Assembly: GCA_045539515.1 (NCBI GenBank)
Contig: JAZQFN010000061.1
Coordinates: 1-54,545 of the forward strand
Direction of reading: 5' to 3'
Source of the DNA: RGIG8748 sp045539515
GTDB taxonomy: Bacteria; Bacillota; Clostridia; UMGS1810
Length of the DNA: 54,545 nucleotides
The position numbers and the translations under genes were made by a program. Positions 35,252 through 44,484 of the stretch are shown in pieces; the first letter of the stretch is position 1, and each line of letters begins with the position of its first letter. The notes under the pieces were generated by a model, which did no database searches, was not told where the DNA came from, and saw only the letters and a list, made by a program, of their open reading frames with translations.

Positions 35252-36100
35252 ATGAAGCATACTGTCCGAACATTTATCAAGGACCAGATATTTATAATAT
35301 CAGGAGTTTTTCTTATTGCTGTTGCTTTGAATGTTTTTCTTGTTCCAAATAAAATTAATTGCGGCGGCGTAAGCGGAGTGGCTTCTATATTGTTTTATTT
35401 ATTTAATATACGCCTTTCATTAACAAATGTTCTTATAAATGGTATTATGTTTATTATAGCTAAACGATATCTCTCAAATAATGATATAATTAAAACATTA
35501 TGCGGTATTTTTTATCTTTCATTTTTTCTGGAACTTACAAGGCTTTTGCCGGTATATCGAGGAAGTATAATTGTCATTGGATTTTTGGGTGGTTTGTTCA
35601 TAGGTCTCGGAATGGGAATTGTGCTTCGACTGGGATATTCCACAGGCGGAAGCGACTTTGTGGCTTTAATTATGAAAAAGAAATCGGTTTACCTTTCGGC
35701 AACGGTTATTATAATGCTGGTTGACGGTTTAATAGTTGTGGCTTCAGGTATTATATTTAAAAGTGTTGATGTTACGGTATTTTCTTTATTGACACTGTTT
35801 GTTGCCTCCAGAGTAGCCGACTATATTATGGTTAAAGGCGACAGGGCAAAGGTCATAAATATCATTTCAACTAAAAGCGATATGGTGTCGGATGCTGTAA
35901 TTAATCAACACCGCCGGGGGATTACCGGAATTTATTCAAAGGGAATGTATTCCCACAGTAATTTTATGTTGCTTTATTGTGTTGTATCTCCAAGGGAATT
36001 GCCCGGGATAGTGAAAACCGTAAGAGGTATTGATCCCGAATCCTTTGTGGTAATAAGTGATGCAAAGGAAGTTTTTGGTCAGGGATTCAAGTCAGAATAG
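35252..36100 (+). CDS. YitT-family membrane protein (DUF2179 C-terminal domain)
   Basis: A 282-residue protein with about five to six N-terminal membrane helices (AVALNVFLVPNKINCGGVSG is the family's opening) and a soluble C-terminal DUF2179 domain of about 80 residues (INQHRRGITGIYSKGMYS, then DPESFVVISDAKEVFGQGF). The function of YitT proteins is not established. GGGTGAGAAG precedes the ATG. The next two genes follow closely in the same direction. Confidence 0.92.
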   Translation: MKHTVRTFIKDQIFIISGVFLIAVALNVFLVPNKINCGGVSGVASILFYLFNIRLSLTNVLINGIMFIIAKRYLSNNDIIKTLCGIFYLSFFLELTRLLPVYRGSIIVIGFLGGLFIGLGMGIVLRLGYSTGGSDFVALIMKKKSVYLSATVIIMLVDGLIVVASGIIFKSVDVTVFSLLTLFVASRVADYIMVKGDRAKVINIISTKSDMVSDAVINQHRRGITGIYSKGMYSHSNFMLLYCVVSPRELPGIVKTVRGIDPESFVVISDAKEVFGQGFKSE

Positions 36101-36121
36101 TATATTTTTGGTGGTGAGTGT

Positions 36122-36961
36122 ATGTGGCTTATTAAAACAAAAAAAAGAATAGCTTTGCTAATATTACTTTTAATATTAATTATATTGCTTATACGTCATA
36201 TATACTGTGTCAATACCGTATTTTATGGTGTGGAATACAATAAGACTGATATATCAGACATTATAAAAAAAGATAATATAACCGGCGAAGATTATGAATT
36301 AATATATAAATCTACCGGAGTTTCGCCCGGAGCAGCTAAACAAATAATAAAAGATAAGAACTATCTTTTGCTTGAAAAGCTAAATGATTTGTATTTTGAC
36401 ACCCCGCCTACAGAAAAGAACTACATAGCTTTTCCCGTTACTGCTCAGGAGAACATAGTTGGGGATACAATACCCCTTGTACCTTTGGAGAAGGGCGATA
36501 TACTTATAACCTTTAACACCCACACACTTGACTGGCGTCACGGACACTGCGGACTGGTATTGTCTGCGGATTATGATACGCTTCTTGAGCACTGTTCTAT
36601 AGGAAATACCTCCGTAATAAACAGTGCAAGCAGGTGGGGCAGATATCCGGGATTTCTTGTATTAAGATACAAAAACAGCAAAATCGCAGAAAAAGCGGCA
36701 GATTATGCAAAAGAAAATCTTGTGGATATAGATTACAGTGTTTTTGCAGGTATCACCGATAAGGATATGTCCGATAACAAAGATATTGATTCTCACTGTT
36801 CGCATATCGTGTGGCAGGCGTATAAAGCTGTCGGAGTTGATATTGATTATGATAGGGGAATCCTTGTAACACCTAACGACATTGCCATGTGCGATGACCT
36901 GTACATTGTCCAGATTTACGGAATCAATCCCGAAGATTATTCCGGCAGAGTACTGCGTTAA
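36122..36961 (+). CDS. membrane-anchored YiiX/NlpC-P60-like hydrolase
   Basis: A 279-residue protein with one N-terminal membrane helix (IALLILLLILIILLI) and an outside domain. LEKGDILITFNT, then WRHGHCGLVLS give the His-containing half, and IDSHCSHIVWQAYKAVGVD the Cys-containing half. This order matches the circularly permuted papain-like YiiX family (lipid or peptidoglycan amide hydrolases). GGTGGTGAG precedes the ATG. The substrate is inferred only at the fold level. Confidence 0.75.
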   Translation: MWLIKTKKRIALLILLLILIILLIRHIYCVNTVFYGVEYNKTDISDIIKKDNITGEDYELIYKSTGVSPGAAKQIIKDKNYLLLEKLNDLYFDTPPTEKNYIAFPVTAQENIVGDTIPLVPLEKGDILITFNTHTLDWRHGHCGLVLSADYDTLLEHCSIGNTSVINSASRWGRYPGFLVLRYKNSKIAEKAADYAKENLVDIDYSVFAGITDKDMSDNKDIDSHCSHIVWQAYKAVGVDIDYDRGILVTPNDIAMCDDLYIVQIYGINPEDYSGRVLR

Positions 36962-36972
36962 AGGAGAGAAAT

Positions 36973-37947
36973 ATGAAGCAATCCAATCAAAAATTAAAAC
37001 TATTGTATTTGGCAAAAATATTGCTGGAAACTACAGATGAAGAACACACTCTCACAGTTCAGGATATGATTGGCGAACTTTCCAAATATGGTGTGTCTGC
37101 CGAGCGAAAAAGCATATACGATGATTTAAACTGTCTGCAGCTTTTTGGCCTTGATGTTTGTTCGCGTAAGTCAAAAACTACAGATTATTATATAGCAAGC
37201 CGTGATTTTGAACTTCCGGAGCTTAAGCTTCTTGTAGACAGTGTTCAGGCATCAAAATTTATTACCAGAAAAAAGAGCATGGAACTTATTTCCAAGATTG
37301 AAAAGCTTACCAGTCACGATAATGCAAAAAAGCTGCAACGCCAGGTTTTTGTTACCAATAGAGTAAAAACCTTTAATGAACAGATTTACTATAATGTAGA
37401 CAAAATACACGATGCCATAGCACAGAACAGGAAGATATATTTTAAATATTTTGATGTTGATGTAAACAAAACAAAAATATATCGTAAAAACGGAGATATG
37501 TATCTTGAATCTCCCGTTTCACTTACCTGGGATGATGAAAACTACTATCTGATTACTTATAAAGAGAAGTACAACAGCTACGTTCACTACAGAGTAGATA
37601 AAATGGAAAATATTCTGTTATCGGAAGAGGATAGATCACTTTCTAAAGAAGATTTCGATCTTTCTGCATATTCAAAAAAGATGTTTCAGATGTTTGGCGG
37701 TGAAGAAAGGGAAGTGTCTGTAGAGTTTACCAACGACCTTGCAGGGGTTGTGATGGATAGATTCGGTATGGATATTCCTCTTATTAAAAAGGATGACACA
37801 CACTTTTGCTGCACTCTAAAGGTTGCAAGCAGCAGGAATTTTCTTTCATGGATTATATCGTTTGGCGATAAAGCAAGGATTTTGGGACCCGATGATGTGA
37901 TACATGATTTACATAGCTTAATAGAAAGCGTTAAAAGCAAGTATTAA
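36973..37947 (+). CDS. WYL-domain transcriptional regulator
   Basis: A 324-residue regulator. An N-terminal winged helix (LTVQDMIGELSKYGVSAERKSIYDDL, here in part) is followed by a WYL domain: KIYFKYFDVDVNKTKIYR, then YYLITYKEKYNSYVHYRVDKM, and a C-terminal WCX extension. WYL domains bind nucleotides or nucleic acids and often control DNA-damage or defence genes. AAGGAGAGAAAT precedes the ATG, and a terminator closes the transcript. Confidence 0.92.
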   Translation: MKQSNQKLKLLYLAKILLETTDEEHTLTVQDMIGELSKYGVSAERKSIYDDLNCLQLFGLDVCSRKSKTTDYYIASRDFELPELKLLVDSVQASKFITRKKSMELISKIEKLTSHDNAKKLQRQVFVTNRVKTFNEQIYYNVDKIHDAIAQNRKIYFKYFDVDVNKTKIYRKNGDMYLESPVSLTWDDENYYLITYKEKYNSYVHYRVDKMENILLSEEDRSLSKEDFDLSAYSKKMFQMFGGEEREVSVEFTNDLAGVVMDRFGMDIPLIKKDDTHFCCTLKVASSRNFLSWIISFGDKARILGPDDVIHDLHSLIESVKSKY

Positions 37948-37958
37948 TATGTTTTTTG

Positions 37959-37999
37959 CTCCGTTACTTAAGAGAAATTTAGGGTAACGGAGTTTTTTT
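37959..37999 (+). terminator. terminator after the WYL gene
   Basis: CTCCGTTAC (37959-37967) and GTAACGGAG (37984-37992) followed by seven T. Confidence 0.88.
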
Positions 38000-38127
38000 C
38001 GGTATCAGGGCTGTTTTGCGACATTTATTGACAAATTTTTATGGTTATGGTAATATAATATGAAGTGTAATGCAATTGTTTTATTGTTGTATATATGTTT
38101 GGTGTACATTTACGCCGGAGGATATAA

Positions 38128-41100
38128 ATGATAGATGTGTTATATACTGTATTTGGATATTTCGACAGCTTGTATGTCCAATTAGAGAATTATAGTTGGA
38201 TTTTTTCTTTGATATTGGGAATTATGCTCTGTTATTTGGGTGTATATGCCGTAATAGGTTTATTCTTTACAAGAAAATTCAAACCTACAGACAACCTTCA
38301 TAAATACGCTATTGTAATTCCTGCACGTAACGAAGAAGCTGTTATAGGTAATCTTTTAGACAGCATTAAAGCTCAGGATTATCCCGCAGAATATATATCT
38401 GTGTTTGTAATAGCAGATAATTGTACGGATAAGACTGCCGAAATAGCAAGGCAAAAGGGAGCCGTTTGTTACGAACGTTTTGATACACAGAGGCGCACCA
38501 AGGGTTATGCTCTTCAGTTTTTGTTTGAAAAGATAAGAGAGGATTACGGTATTGATTCCTTTGAGGGATACTTTGTGTTTGATTCGGATAATCTTTTAAA
38601 CACGGATTATATTTCAAGGATGAACGAGGCTTTTGATTCCGGAGAGAAAATTATAACCTCATACAGGAACACCAAAAACTTTGATGAAAACTGGATTGCT
38701 TTCAGTTATGCCATACACTGGCTGCGTTCCATACGCTTTCACCACAGAGCAAGATCTCTTTTAAGACTGGCTACAAATATTCAGGGAACGGGATTTCTTT
38801 TTGCAAATGAGCTTGTCAAAGACGGCTGGAAATATACTTCTCTTACCGAAGACAGAGCTTTTACTGCCGATGCAGTTGCTCATGGTTATTCCATATCCTA
38901 TTGTGATGCGGCGGTTTTCTATGATGAACAGCCTGTAAGCCTTAGGGTTGCTTTAAGACAGCGTTTGCGCTGGTCTAAAGGACATTTGCTTGCATTTGCG
39001 GAAGTTGGTCCGGCTCTTTTTAAAAATATTTTTGTAGGAAACTGTTATAAAGACAAATCAAAAAAAGAACCTCTTTCACGGAAACGAATTTTAGAGGGAA
39101 TCAGACTACGGTGGGCTTCTTATGATATTTTGGTTCAGTGCTTTCCTGCTGCTGTTGTAAAAACTGCTTTTTGGATTATTTTCACTGTTTTAATTTTTGG
39201 AATTATAAGAGGATTTTACGGTATTGAAGATGCGAGCATTTTTGGTAATAATCCTTTGGGAACGGGGTTAAGCTATATATTCCCGGATTTATCACAATGT
39301 AATCTTTCGCCGGGTGTTGCAACTTTTTGGGCATCGGTAGGTATAGTTTTTCTGAAAAATGCTCTGGCGAGAATTTACTCACATATAATAAGTATTTTTA
39401 TGTCTTCGTATTTGCTTATAACAGAGCGAAAACGGATTATAAAAATGCCTTTGTACAAAAAGATTTTATATTCTGTAACATGGCCTGTTTTTGATGCAAT
39501 AGGAAGATGGACTTCATATATTGCGTTGTTTAAGAAAATAGAGTGGAAACCTATACCGCATAACAGTAAGGTTACAATAGATAGTATTATAAATTCGACA
39601 GGAGATACAGCTAAAATGGACGAACAAAAGAAAGAAGTATATTCCAAGGAGAATACAAGAGTATCCAAGCTTAATATTTTAATGCTGATACTTCCTTTTT
39701 TTCTTATTGATTGTGTAATAAGGCTTTTAACAATTGAAATCAACTATTTGCCGCCTCAATCCATTTTTCCAAGCATAGCATTTACAGGAATATGGGTTGC
39801 CTTTATGGTTAGATTTTCTCTTATGTTTAAAGGCAGGGTAGGCAGAATAGTATATGGTTTGTTTTTTGCGTTGTTTTTTATAATGTGCCTTACTCACTTG
39901 ATATACTTTCAGTATACGGACTTTATATTCAGTTTCAGTCTTATGGATGCTGCCGACGAGGGAGCTTCTTACATTTGGGATACAATAAAGGGAACAAATA
40001 TTTTGACTTTTGTTGTGTTGTTCATTATACTTGCAACAGGAGTTTGGGCTATAGTAAAATTTCCCAAACGAGAAAAAACAGAGTGGAAGCATCTGGGTAT
40101 TACCTTTATAGCTTTTTTACTTATTCGATTCCTTGTGCCTCTCACTTATGGTGGTGCAAACGATGCATTGAAGTGGGATACATGGCGCAATCCGAGAAAT
40201 GTTTATAATTCCTTTGGAGATAGCAATAAGAGCATAAAAGTTTCCGGAATTTATGAGTATACCATTAGGGATTTTTATGTTACATTTTTGCGCCCTGTTG
40301 ATGAAATTAATCCTGAAGAGGAAAAATTTCTTAAAGAAGCATACAGTGAAAACAAGCCCCACGAAGTTAATTCATGCACAGGTATTTTTAAAGGAAAGAA
40401 CGTTATTGTTCTTCAGCTTGAAGGTATAGACAGTTGGCTTCTCAATGAAAATGATATGCCAAATCTTCACGGAATGCTTAATAACTCTATGATATTCCAT
40501 GATCATTATTCATATTATACCGGCGGTGGATCTACATTTAATTCAGAGCTTGCTGTAACTACCGGTTATGTAACACCCATATCCTACGCGCAGAATGCAT
40601 ACCTTTTCCATACTAACACATATCCCAATACTTTGCCTAAATTGTTTAAACAGGAGGGGTACGTTGCAAATGCATTTCATATGAATTCCGGTGAATTCTA
40701 TATGCGAAATCTTAATTATAAGAACTGGGGTTATGACAATTATTACAGTCTTGTGGATGATTGTGATTACGACGATATGTCATATCAGCTTGATACCGAG
40801 CTTGTAAACAATGAATTTTTCTACGATAAGATGTTTAAGCAAGACAAGCCCTTCCTTAACTATGTTATAACCTATACTCCCCATACACCGTTCAGTCTTG
40901 ATAGCGATGTAGGTGAGGCACTTTGTGAGAAACTCTATCCGAACGGAGAAACCATCCCTGAGCTTGGAGAAGAAGAGGTTGCCCGTATGTTTGCAACCGA
41001 AACTGACGAAATGATAGGTCTTATGCTTAAGGCTCTTGAGGATAATGACCTTATAGATAATACTGTTATTGTTGCATTTGCAGATCATTATTTATATACC

Positions 41101-41508
41101 CTTAATGACAAAACTATTTTGGACAAGCATAAAAGAACAGACAATAATCTTATAAACAAAACTCCTTTTATAATATGGTCAAAGGATATGCCTCAGGAGC
41201 ATGTATATAAGACTAATTCACAACTTGATATACTTCCCACAGTCTTGAATCTTTTTGGAATAAACTTTAATGATGAGTACTATATAGGAAGAGATGTATG
41301 GGATCCTCAATACGGCGGTTATGTGTTCTTCAGCGATTATTCCTGGTATGATGGTTATAATTATGTTGAATATGGCGAGGTTGTAGAAGGTCCCGAAACA
41401 GATCCTCAACGCGTTGAAGAAACTAACGAACGTATTAATTATCTTATACGCAAAAATGACCTTACCTTAAAATACAATTATCTTAAGAATACCCGTCAAA
41501 GACGCTAG
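38128..41508 (+). CDS. fused GT2 glycosyltransferase / LtaS-like sulfatase-fold membrane protein
   Basis: A 1126-residue membrane protein. After one or two N-terminal helices, residues about 50-300 are a GT2 domain: VIPARNEEAVIGNLL, FDSDN (D152, D154) and the QRLRW acceptor motif (Q278). Helices follow at about 340-450. A second half begins near 510 with about five helices as in LtaS, then a sulfatase-fold catalytic domain from about 755: QLEGIDSW (E765), GGGSTFNSELAVTTG with nucleophile T803, and FADHYLY. One protein thus joins a sugar transferase with a glycerol-phosphate-type polymerase or transferase. CGGAGGATATAA precedes the ATG. Substrates are inferred. Confidence 0.9.
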   Translation: MIDVLYTVFGYFDSLYVQLENYSWIFSLILGIMLCYLGVYAVIGLFFTRKFKPTDNLHKYAIVIPARNEEAVIGNLLDSIKAQDYPAEYISVFVIADNCTDKTAEIARQKGAVCYERFDTQRRTKGYALQFLFEKIREDYGIDSFEGYFVFDSDNLLNTDYISRMNEAFDSGEKIITSYRNTKNFDENWIAFSYAIHWLRSIRFHHRARSLLRLATNIQGTGFLFANELVKDGWKYTSLTEDRAFTADAVAHGYSISYCDAAVFYDEQPVSLRVALRQRLRWSKGHLLAFAEVGPALFKNIFVGNCYKDKSKKEPLSRKRILEGIRLRWASYDILVQCFPAAVVKTAFWIIFTVLIFGIIRGFYGIEDASIFGNNPLGTGLSYIFPDLSQCNLSPGVATFWASVGIVFLKNALARIYSHIISIFMSSYLLITERKRIIKMPLYKKILYSVTWPVFDAIGRWTSYIALFKKIEWKPIPHNSKVTIDSIINSTGDTAKMDEQKKEVYSKENTRVSKLNILMLILPFFLIDCVIRLLTIEINYLPPQSIFPSIAFTGIWVAFMVRFSLMFKGRVGRIVYGLFFALFFIMCLTHLIYFQYTDFIFSFSLMDAADEGASYIWDTIKGTNILTFVVLFIILATGVWAIVKFPKREKTEWKHLGITFIAFLLIRFLVPLTYGGANDALKWDTWRNPRNVYNSFGDSNKSIKVSGIYEYTIRDFYVTFLRPVDEINPEEEKFLKEAYSENKPHEVNSCTGIFKGKNVIVLQLEGIDSWLLNENDMPNLHGMLNNSMIFHDHYSYYTGGGSTFNSELAVTTGYVTPISYAQNAYLFHTNTYPNTLPKLFKQEGYVANAFHMNSGEFYMRNLNYKNWGYDNYYSLVDDCDYDDMSYQLDTELVNNEFFYDKMFKQDKPFLNYVITYTPHTPFSLDSDVGEALCEKLYPNGETIPELGEEEVARMFATETDEMIGLMLKALEDNDLIDNTVIVAFADHYLYTLNDKTILDKHKRTDNNLINKTPFIIWSKDMPQEHVYKTNSQLDILPTVLNLFGINFNDEYYIGRDVWDPQYGGYVFFSDYSWYDGYNYVEYGEVVEGPETDPQRVEETNERINYLIRKNDLTLKYNYLKNTRQRR

Positions 41509-41517
41509 TAAGACAGC

Positions 41518-41557
41518 AAAAATGCAGGCATACTTTTGTATTCCTGCATTTTTTTAT
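41518..41557 (+). terminator. terminator after the GT2-LtaS gene
   Basis: AAAAATGCAGG and CCTGCATTTTT around an inner ATAC/GTAT stem, with a T tract. Confidence 0.85.
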
Positions 41558-41718
41558 GCACTATTGGCATAGACACACAAGCGAAAATTTACTGATTTAC
41601 ATGAAGAATAGCCATCAGCTTTATGGGTATTGGAAAAGTAATTATAATTTATATATGGTATCATTTCCTTGACGGTGTTTCTGTTTAATGATATTATTGT
41701 GTTAGCGCTGGACATATC

Positions 41719-41928
41719 ATGTCAAGGGCAAATGAAATGATTGACAAAGTTGTTGCCTGTTTTAAGGAAAGCAAGGAGAACATTATTGTATATACCTATC
41801 GCTACGACGAGGAAAATAAAGATATGTATATGGTTGCTTTTCGTGATGATTACGGCTTGCTGATTGGTTATTATGAAAAACATGAATATAGAACACCGGA
41901 AACCGGCAAGCTGTATGCTTTTAAATGA
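41719..41928 (+). CDS. small hypothetical protein
   Basis: A 69-residue protein I do not recognise. It is charged and rich in Tyr (YTYRYDEENKDMYMVAFRD) with an alternating pattern suggesting a small beta sheet after an N-terminal helix. The ribosome binding site is weak (GCGCTGGAC), so the start is uncertain. It lies alone between a terminator and the MmcQ-like gene. Confidence 0.5.
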   Translation: MSRANEMIDKVVACFKESKENIIVYTYRYDEENKDMYMVAFRDDYGLLIGYYEKHEYRTPETGKLYAFK

Positions 41929-41999
41929 TTAATGGTGATACGATCAATACAATAGAACTGATAAAATGTGTTATTTGAAAATGGCAGGAGAGTTTTAAT

Positions 42000-42353
42000 A
42001 TGATATCAAAACCGGAAGTTATAGAGTTTTGTCTTACATTAAATGATGCTTACGAGGACTATCCATTTCGTGACAATAACTGGACAATAATGCGCCATAA
42101 AAGTAATAACAAAATGTTTGCCGCAATTTATGAACATCTTGGAAGAATATGGATAAATGTAAAATGTGAGCCGGAAATGGTTTTTGTGTGGCGCGATTTA
42201 TTTGATTCTGTGGTACCGGCATATCATATGAATAAGGTACATTGGAATTCAATTATACTGGACGGTACTGTACCTGTTGAGGAAATTAAGGCAATGATAG
42301 GTGACAGCTTTATGCTTACCGGTCCACGCAGAAAGAGGAAAAAACATGATTGA
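42000..42353 (+). CDS. MmcQ/YjbR-family protein
   Basis: A 117-residue CyaY-like-fold protein. YEDYPFRDNNWTIMRHKSN and the ending FMLTGPRRKRKK match the MmcQ/YjbR family; AHILHLSI-type shadows are on the other strand. The WNSIILDG segment is conserved in the family. DNA binding has been suggested but the role is unclear. CAGGAGAG precedes the ATG. Its stop overlaps the start of the sirtuin gene. Confidence 0.88.
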   Translation: MISKPEVIEFCLTLNDAYEDYPFRDNNWTIMRHKSNNKMFAAIYEHLGRIWINVKCEPEMVFVWRDLFDSVVPAYHMNKVHWNSIILDGTVPVEEIKAMIGDSFMLTGPRRKRKKHD

Positions 42354-43086
42354 CAAATTTTCAAAAATGATCAGAGAATGTGATAACATTGTTTTCTTTG
42401 GTGGTGCCGGAGTTTCTACTGAAAGCGGTGTGAAAGACTATCGCAGTCAGAATGGTCTGTATAACACCGTAAAAGAATACGGCGTACCTCCCGAGGAAAT
42501 ACTAAGTCATGAATTTTTCTTCGGAAATACCGATGTATTCTATGATTTTTACAGAAAATATTTCATTGTTGAAGCGTTACCCAATAGCGCACATAAGGCA
42601 TTGGCTAAGCTTGAAAAATCGGGTAAATTAAAGGCGATAATAACTCAAAATATTGATGGATTACACCAAAAAGCAGGAAGTCAAAATGTAATTGAACTTC
42701 ATGGAACTGCAGGGGAGTTTCATTGCGCGTTATGCGATAAAAAAGGAGTAACAGAAAAGGTACTTCACGAAATCAAAAGCGGATTCGTACCAAAGTGTAG
42801 CTATTGTGGCGCCGTTATGAAACCCAAAGTTGTGCTCTATGGCGAAAATCTTTATGAAGGAGTTGCCGAAGCATCAATAAAACATATTCAAAATGCAGAG
42901 ATGCTTATAGTTGGAGGAACTTCTCTTGCGGTTTATCCTGCAGCCTCATTTGTGAGATACTTTAGGGGAAAATATCTTGTTATCATCAACAAATCAGCAA
43001 CGGGATACGATGATAATGCAGATTTGATTATAAGAGAAAACATAGGAGAAGTTTTTGAAAAAGTAATGATTAGGATTGGTGAATGA
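42346..43086 (+). CDS. cobB: NAD-dependent protein deacylase, sirtuin
   Basis: A 246-residue SIR2-family enzyme removing acyl groups from lysines with NAD. FFGGAGVSTESGVKDYRS is the NAD loop, TQNIDGLHQKAG and IELHGT hold the catalytic His region, and two CxxC pairs (CALC, CSYC) bind zinc. VGGTSLAVYPAASF contacts NAD. The ATG at 42346 follows AAAGAGG and overlaps the MmcQ stop by eight bases, so the pair is coupled; a GTG at 42301 lies inside the previous gene and is rejected. Confidence 0.95.
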   Translation: MIDKFSKMIRECDNIVFFGGAGVSTESGVKDYRSQNGLYNTVKEYGVPPEEILSHEFFFGNTDVFYDFYRKYFIVEALPNSAHKALAKLEKSGKLKAIITQNIDGLHQKAGSQNVIELHGTAGEFHCALCDKKGVTEKVLHEIKSGFVPKCSYCGAVMKPKVVLYGENLYEGVAEASIKHIQNAEMLIVGGTSLAVYPAASFVRYFRGKYLVIINKSATGYDDNADLIIRENIGEVFEKVMIRIGE

Positions 43087-43130
43087 CTTTATGGGCAAGA
43101 CAAAGTCCAGTTCAGACAAAGTAAATGCTG

Positions 43131-43166
43131 AAAAAGAAGGTGGGATTCGAACCCAACTGCCCGTTA
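43131..43166 (-). other. tRNA 3'-end-like fragment (T arm and acceptor strand)
   Basis: On the minus strand GTTGGGTTCGAATCCCACC is a tRNA T arm with the canonical TTCGAAT loop, followed by a seven-base acceptor-like stretch. No D arm, anticodon arm or matching 5' acceptor strand is present. Such fragments are left at tRNA-targeted integration sites. The surrounding 43087-43509 carries no other gene-like signal apart from the hairpin and repeat listed separately. Confidence 0.5.
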
Positions 43167-43263
43167 AGGTAAACGAATTTCAAACTGTTAGAGAGCTTTT
43201 TTAGATAGACGAAATAAGCGGAAATTAAAGGAACTTAAAAAGCGATAAAAACCGCATAAAATC

Positions 43264-43297
43264 AAGGCTTTGAGGGTTTAAAAACCTTCAAAGCCTT
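43264..43297. terminator. hairpin in the non-coding stretch before the Fic gene
   Basis: AAGGCTTTGAGG and CCTTCAAAGCCTT form a nearly perfect stem with an AAA/TTT inner part. A T run is short, so terminator function is likely but weak. Confidence 0.5.
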
Positions 43298-43354
43298 TGC
43301 TGTTCTCGCATCTTTCGTATTGCCATTTTTTGATGCTTTTTTGGTTTTCGCTAG

Positions 43355-43377
43355 AAAAGTGCTAGAAAAATGTTAGA
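43355..43377 (+). repeat. direct repeat, left copy, flanking the Fic gene
   Basis: GTGCTAGAAAARTGTTAGA with R as A here. The same sequence with G occurs at 44485-44507. The two copies agree at 22 of 23 positions and bracket about 1.1 kb holding only the Fic/Doc gene. Confidence 0.6.
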
Positions 43378-43509
43378 AATAGGAACAGCCAATAAGAGAG
43401 ATAACATTAGTAGTTGTGAATGTTGAAAAATGTCAAATTATGTGGTATAATAAAAATTAAGCTAATAACATATAAATAACATATCTAACCTATTTGTTGA
43501 AGTGAGGGT

Positions 43510-44406
43510 ATGTTCTTGGGCGAAAAGAGGAACGAAGAATTGAAATATCTCCGAAAAGAACTATTAGATGCATATAATTATGATTTAAAAAAATGCAGGG
43601 ATATTCCTGAACTGCGAAGCCCACTTATTGGGATAGCGGATGTGTTACAAGCGCATTATATTTTAGCAGATTATTTCACAGATGAATCTGCTGGAGTAGA
43701 AATTGAATCAATGTTGGCGGGATTGAGAAACGAAGATTTGTTGGCATCTGCTTTATGCAGACAAACAGTTTCTTATGAAGGCAAACAAAAATATACTGAT
43801 CCAATTGATATATGTTCCACTTTGTTTTATGGATTAGTCAAAGACCATGCTTTTCACGATGGTAATAAAAGAACAGCTTTATTGGTGTTGCTTAGTCAAT
43901 TGAATAATTACGGTATTTATCCTAAAAACACTTTTAAAGAGTTTGAGAATCTTGTTTTGGCAATTGCAAGCAATTCTCTAAGCACAAAGTATAATAATTC
44001 TTGGAAAAAATTTAAGAAACAAGAAGATCCTGATATTAAATGTATTTCCTATATGTTGCGAAAATTAACAGAGCGAAAAGATAGATCATTTCATGTAAAT
44101 ATTAATATGAAAGAGTTTTGTAATGCGTTAGAAAAACATAATGTCAGATACACTATTGATAACATGAAAGTTAAGTTGGTGCGTACGATAACATTCGTTA
44201 AAATTCCAATCAAAAAGTATTCTTATACCATTAAATTTTATGGTTGGACACGTCCTGTGGAGGCCAAAATGGCTAGGGATACTTTTAACGCACTTCATTT
44301 GACAGAAGAATTTTCAAGCTTTAAAAAGCTTGTTCAAGGAGAAAAATCATTATATGCAATTATTAATCAATTTGAAATTCCATTGAGAAGATTAAAGGAT
44401 GAATAA
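43510..44406 (+). CDS. Fic/Doc-family protein with an extra C-terminal domain
   Basis: A 298-residue protein. Residues about 55-165 are a Doc-like Fic domain with the active-site loop HAFHDGNKRTALLVLL, in which the His, Asn, Lys and Arg are kept; Doc-type members use NTP to modify targets such as EF-Tu. Residues about 190-298 (MKEFCNALEKHNVRY, then IKFYGWTRPVEAKMARDTF) form an added domain I do not recognise. No antitoxin gene is next to it, so it may be self-inhibited through this domain. GTGAGGGT precedes the ATG. Direct repeats flank it, a sign of transfer. Confidence 0.82.
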   Translation: MFLGEKRNEELKYLRKELLDAYNYDLKKCRDIPELRSPLIGIADVLQAHYILADYFTDESAGVEIESMLAGLRNEDLLASALCRQTVSYEGKQKYTDPIDICSTLFYGLVKDHAFHDGNKRTALLVLLSQLNNYGIYPKNTFKEFENLVLAIASNSLSTKYNNSWKKFKKQEDPDIKCISYMLRKLTERKDRSFHVNINMKEFCNALEKHNVRYTIDNMKVKLVRTITFVKIPIKKYSYTIKFYGWTRPVEAKMARDTFNALHLTEEFSSFKKLVQGEKSLYAIINQFEIPLRRLKDE

Positions 44407-44418
44407 AAAGTTTTGATG

Positions 44419-44455
44419 AAAATAGCCGATGCAACTGCATCGGCTATTTTCATTT
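44419..44455 (+). terminator. terminator after the Fic gene
   Basis: AAAATAGCCGATGC, an AACT loop and GCATCGGCTATTTT. Confidence 0.85.
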
Positions 44456-44484
44456 CCAAAAAACTTTCTTTTGCTGCAATGTAA

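Noticed and set aside
43087..43509. Whole tRNA gene or integrase gene
   Set aside because: Only the T arm and acceptor side of a tRNA can be formed, and no frame codes for integrase motifs.
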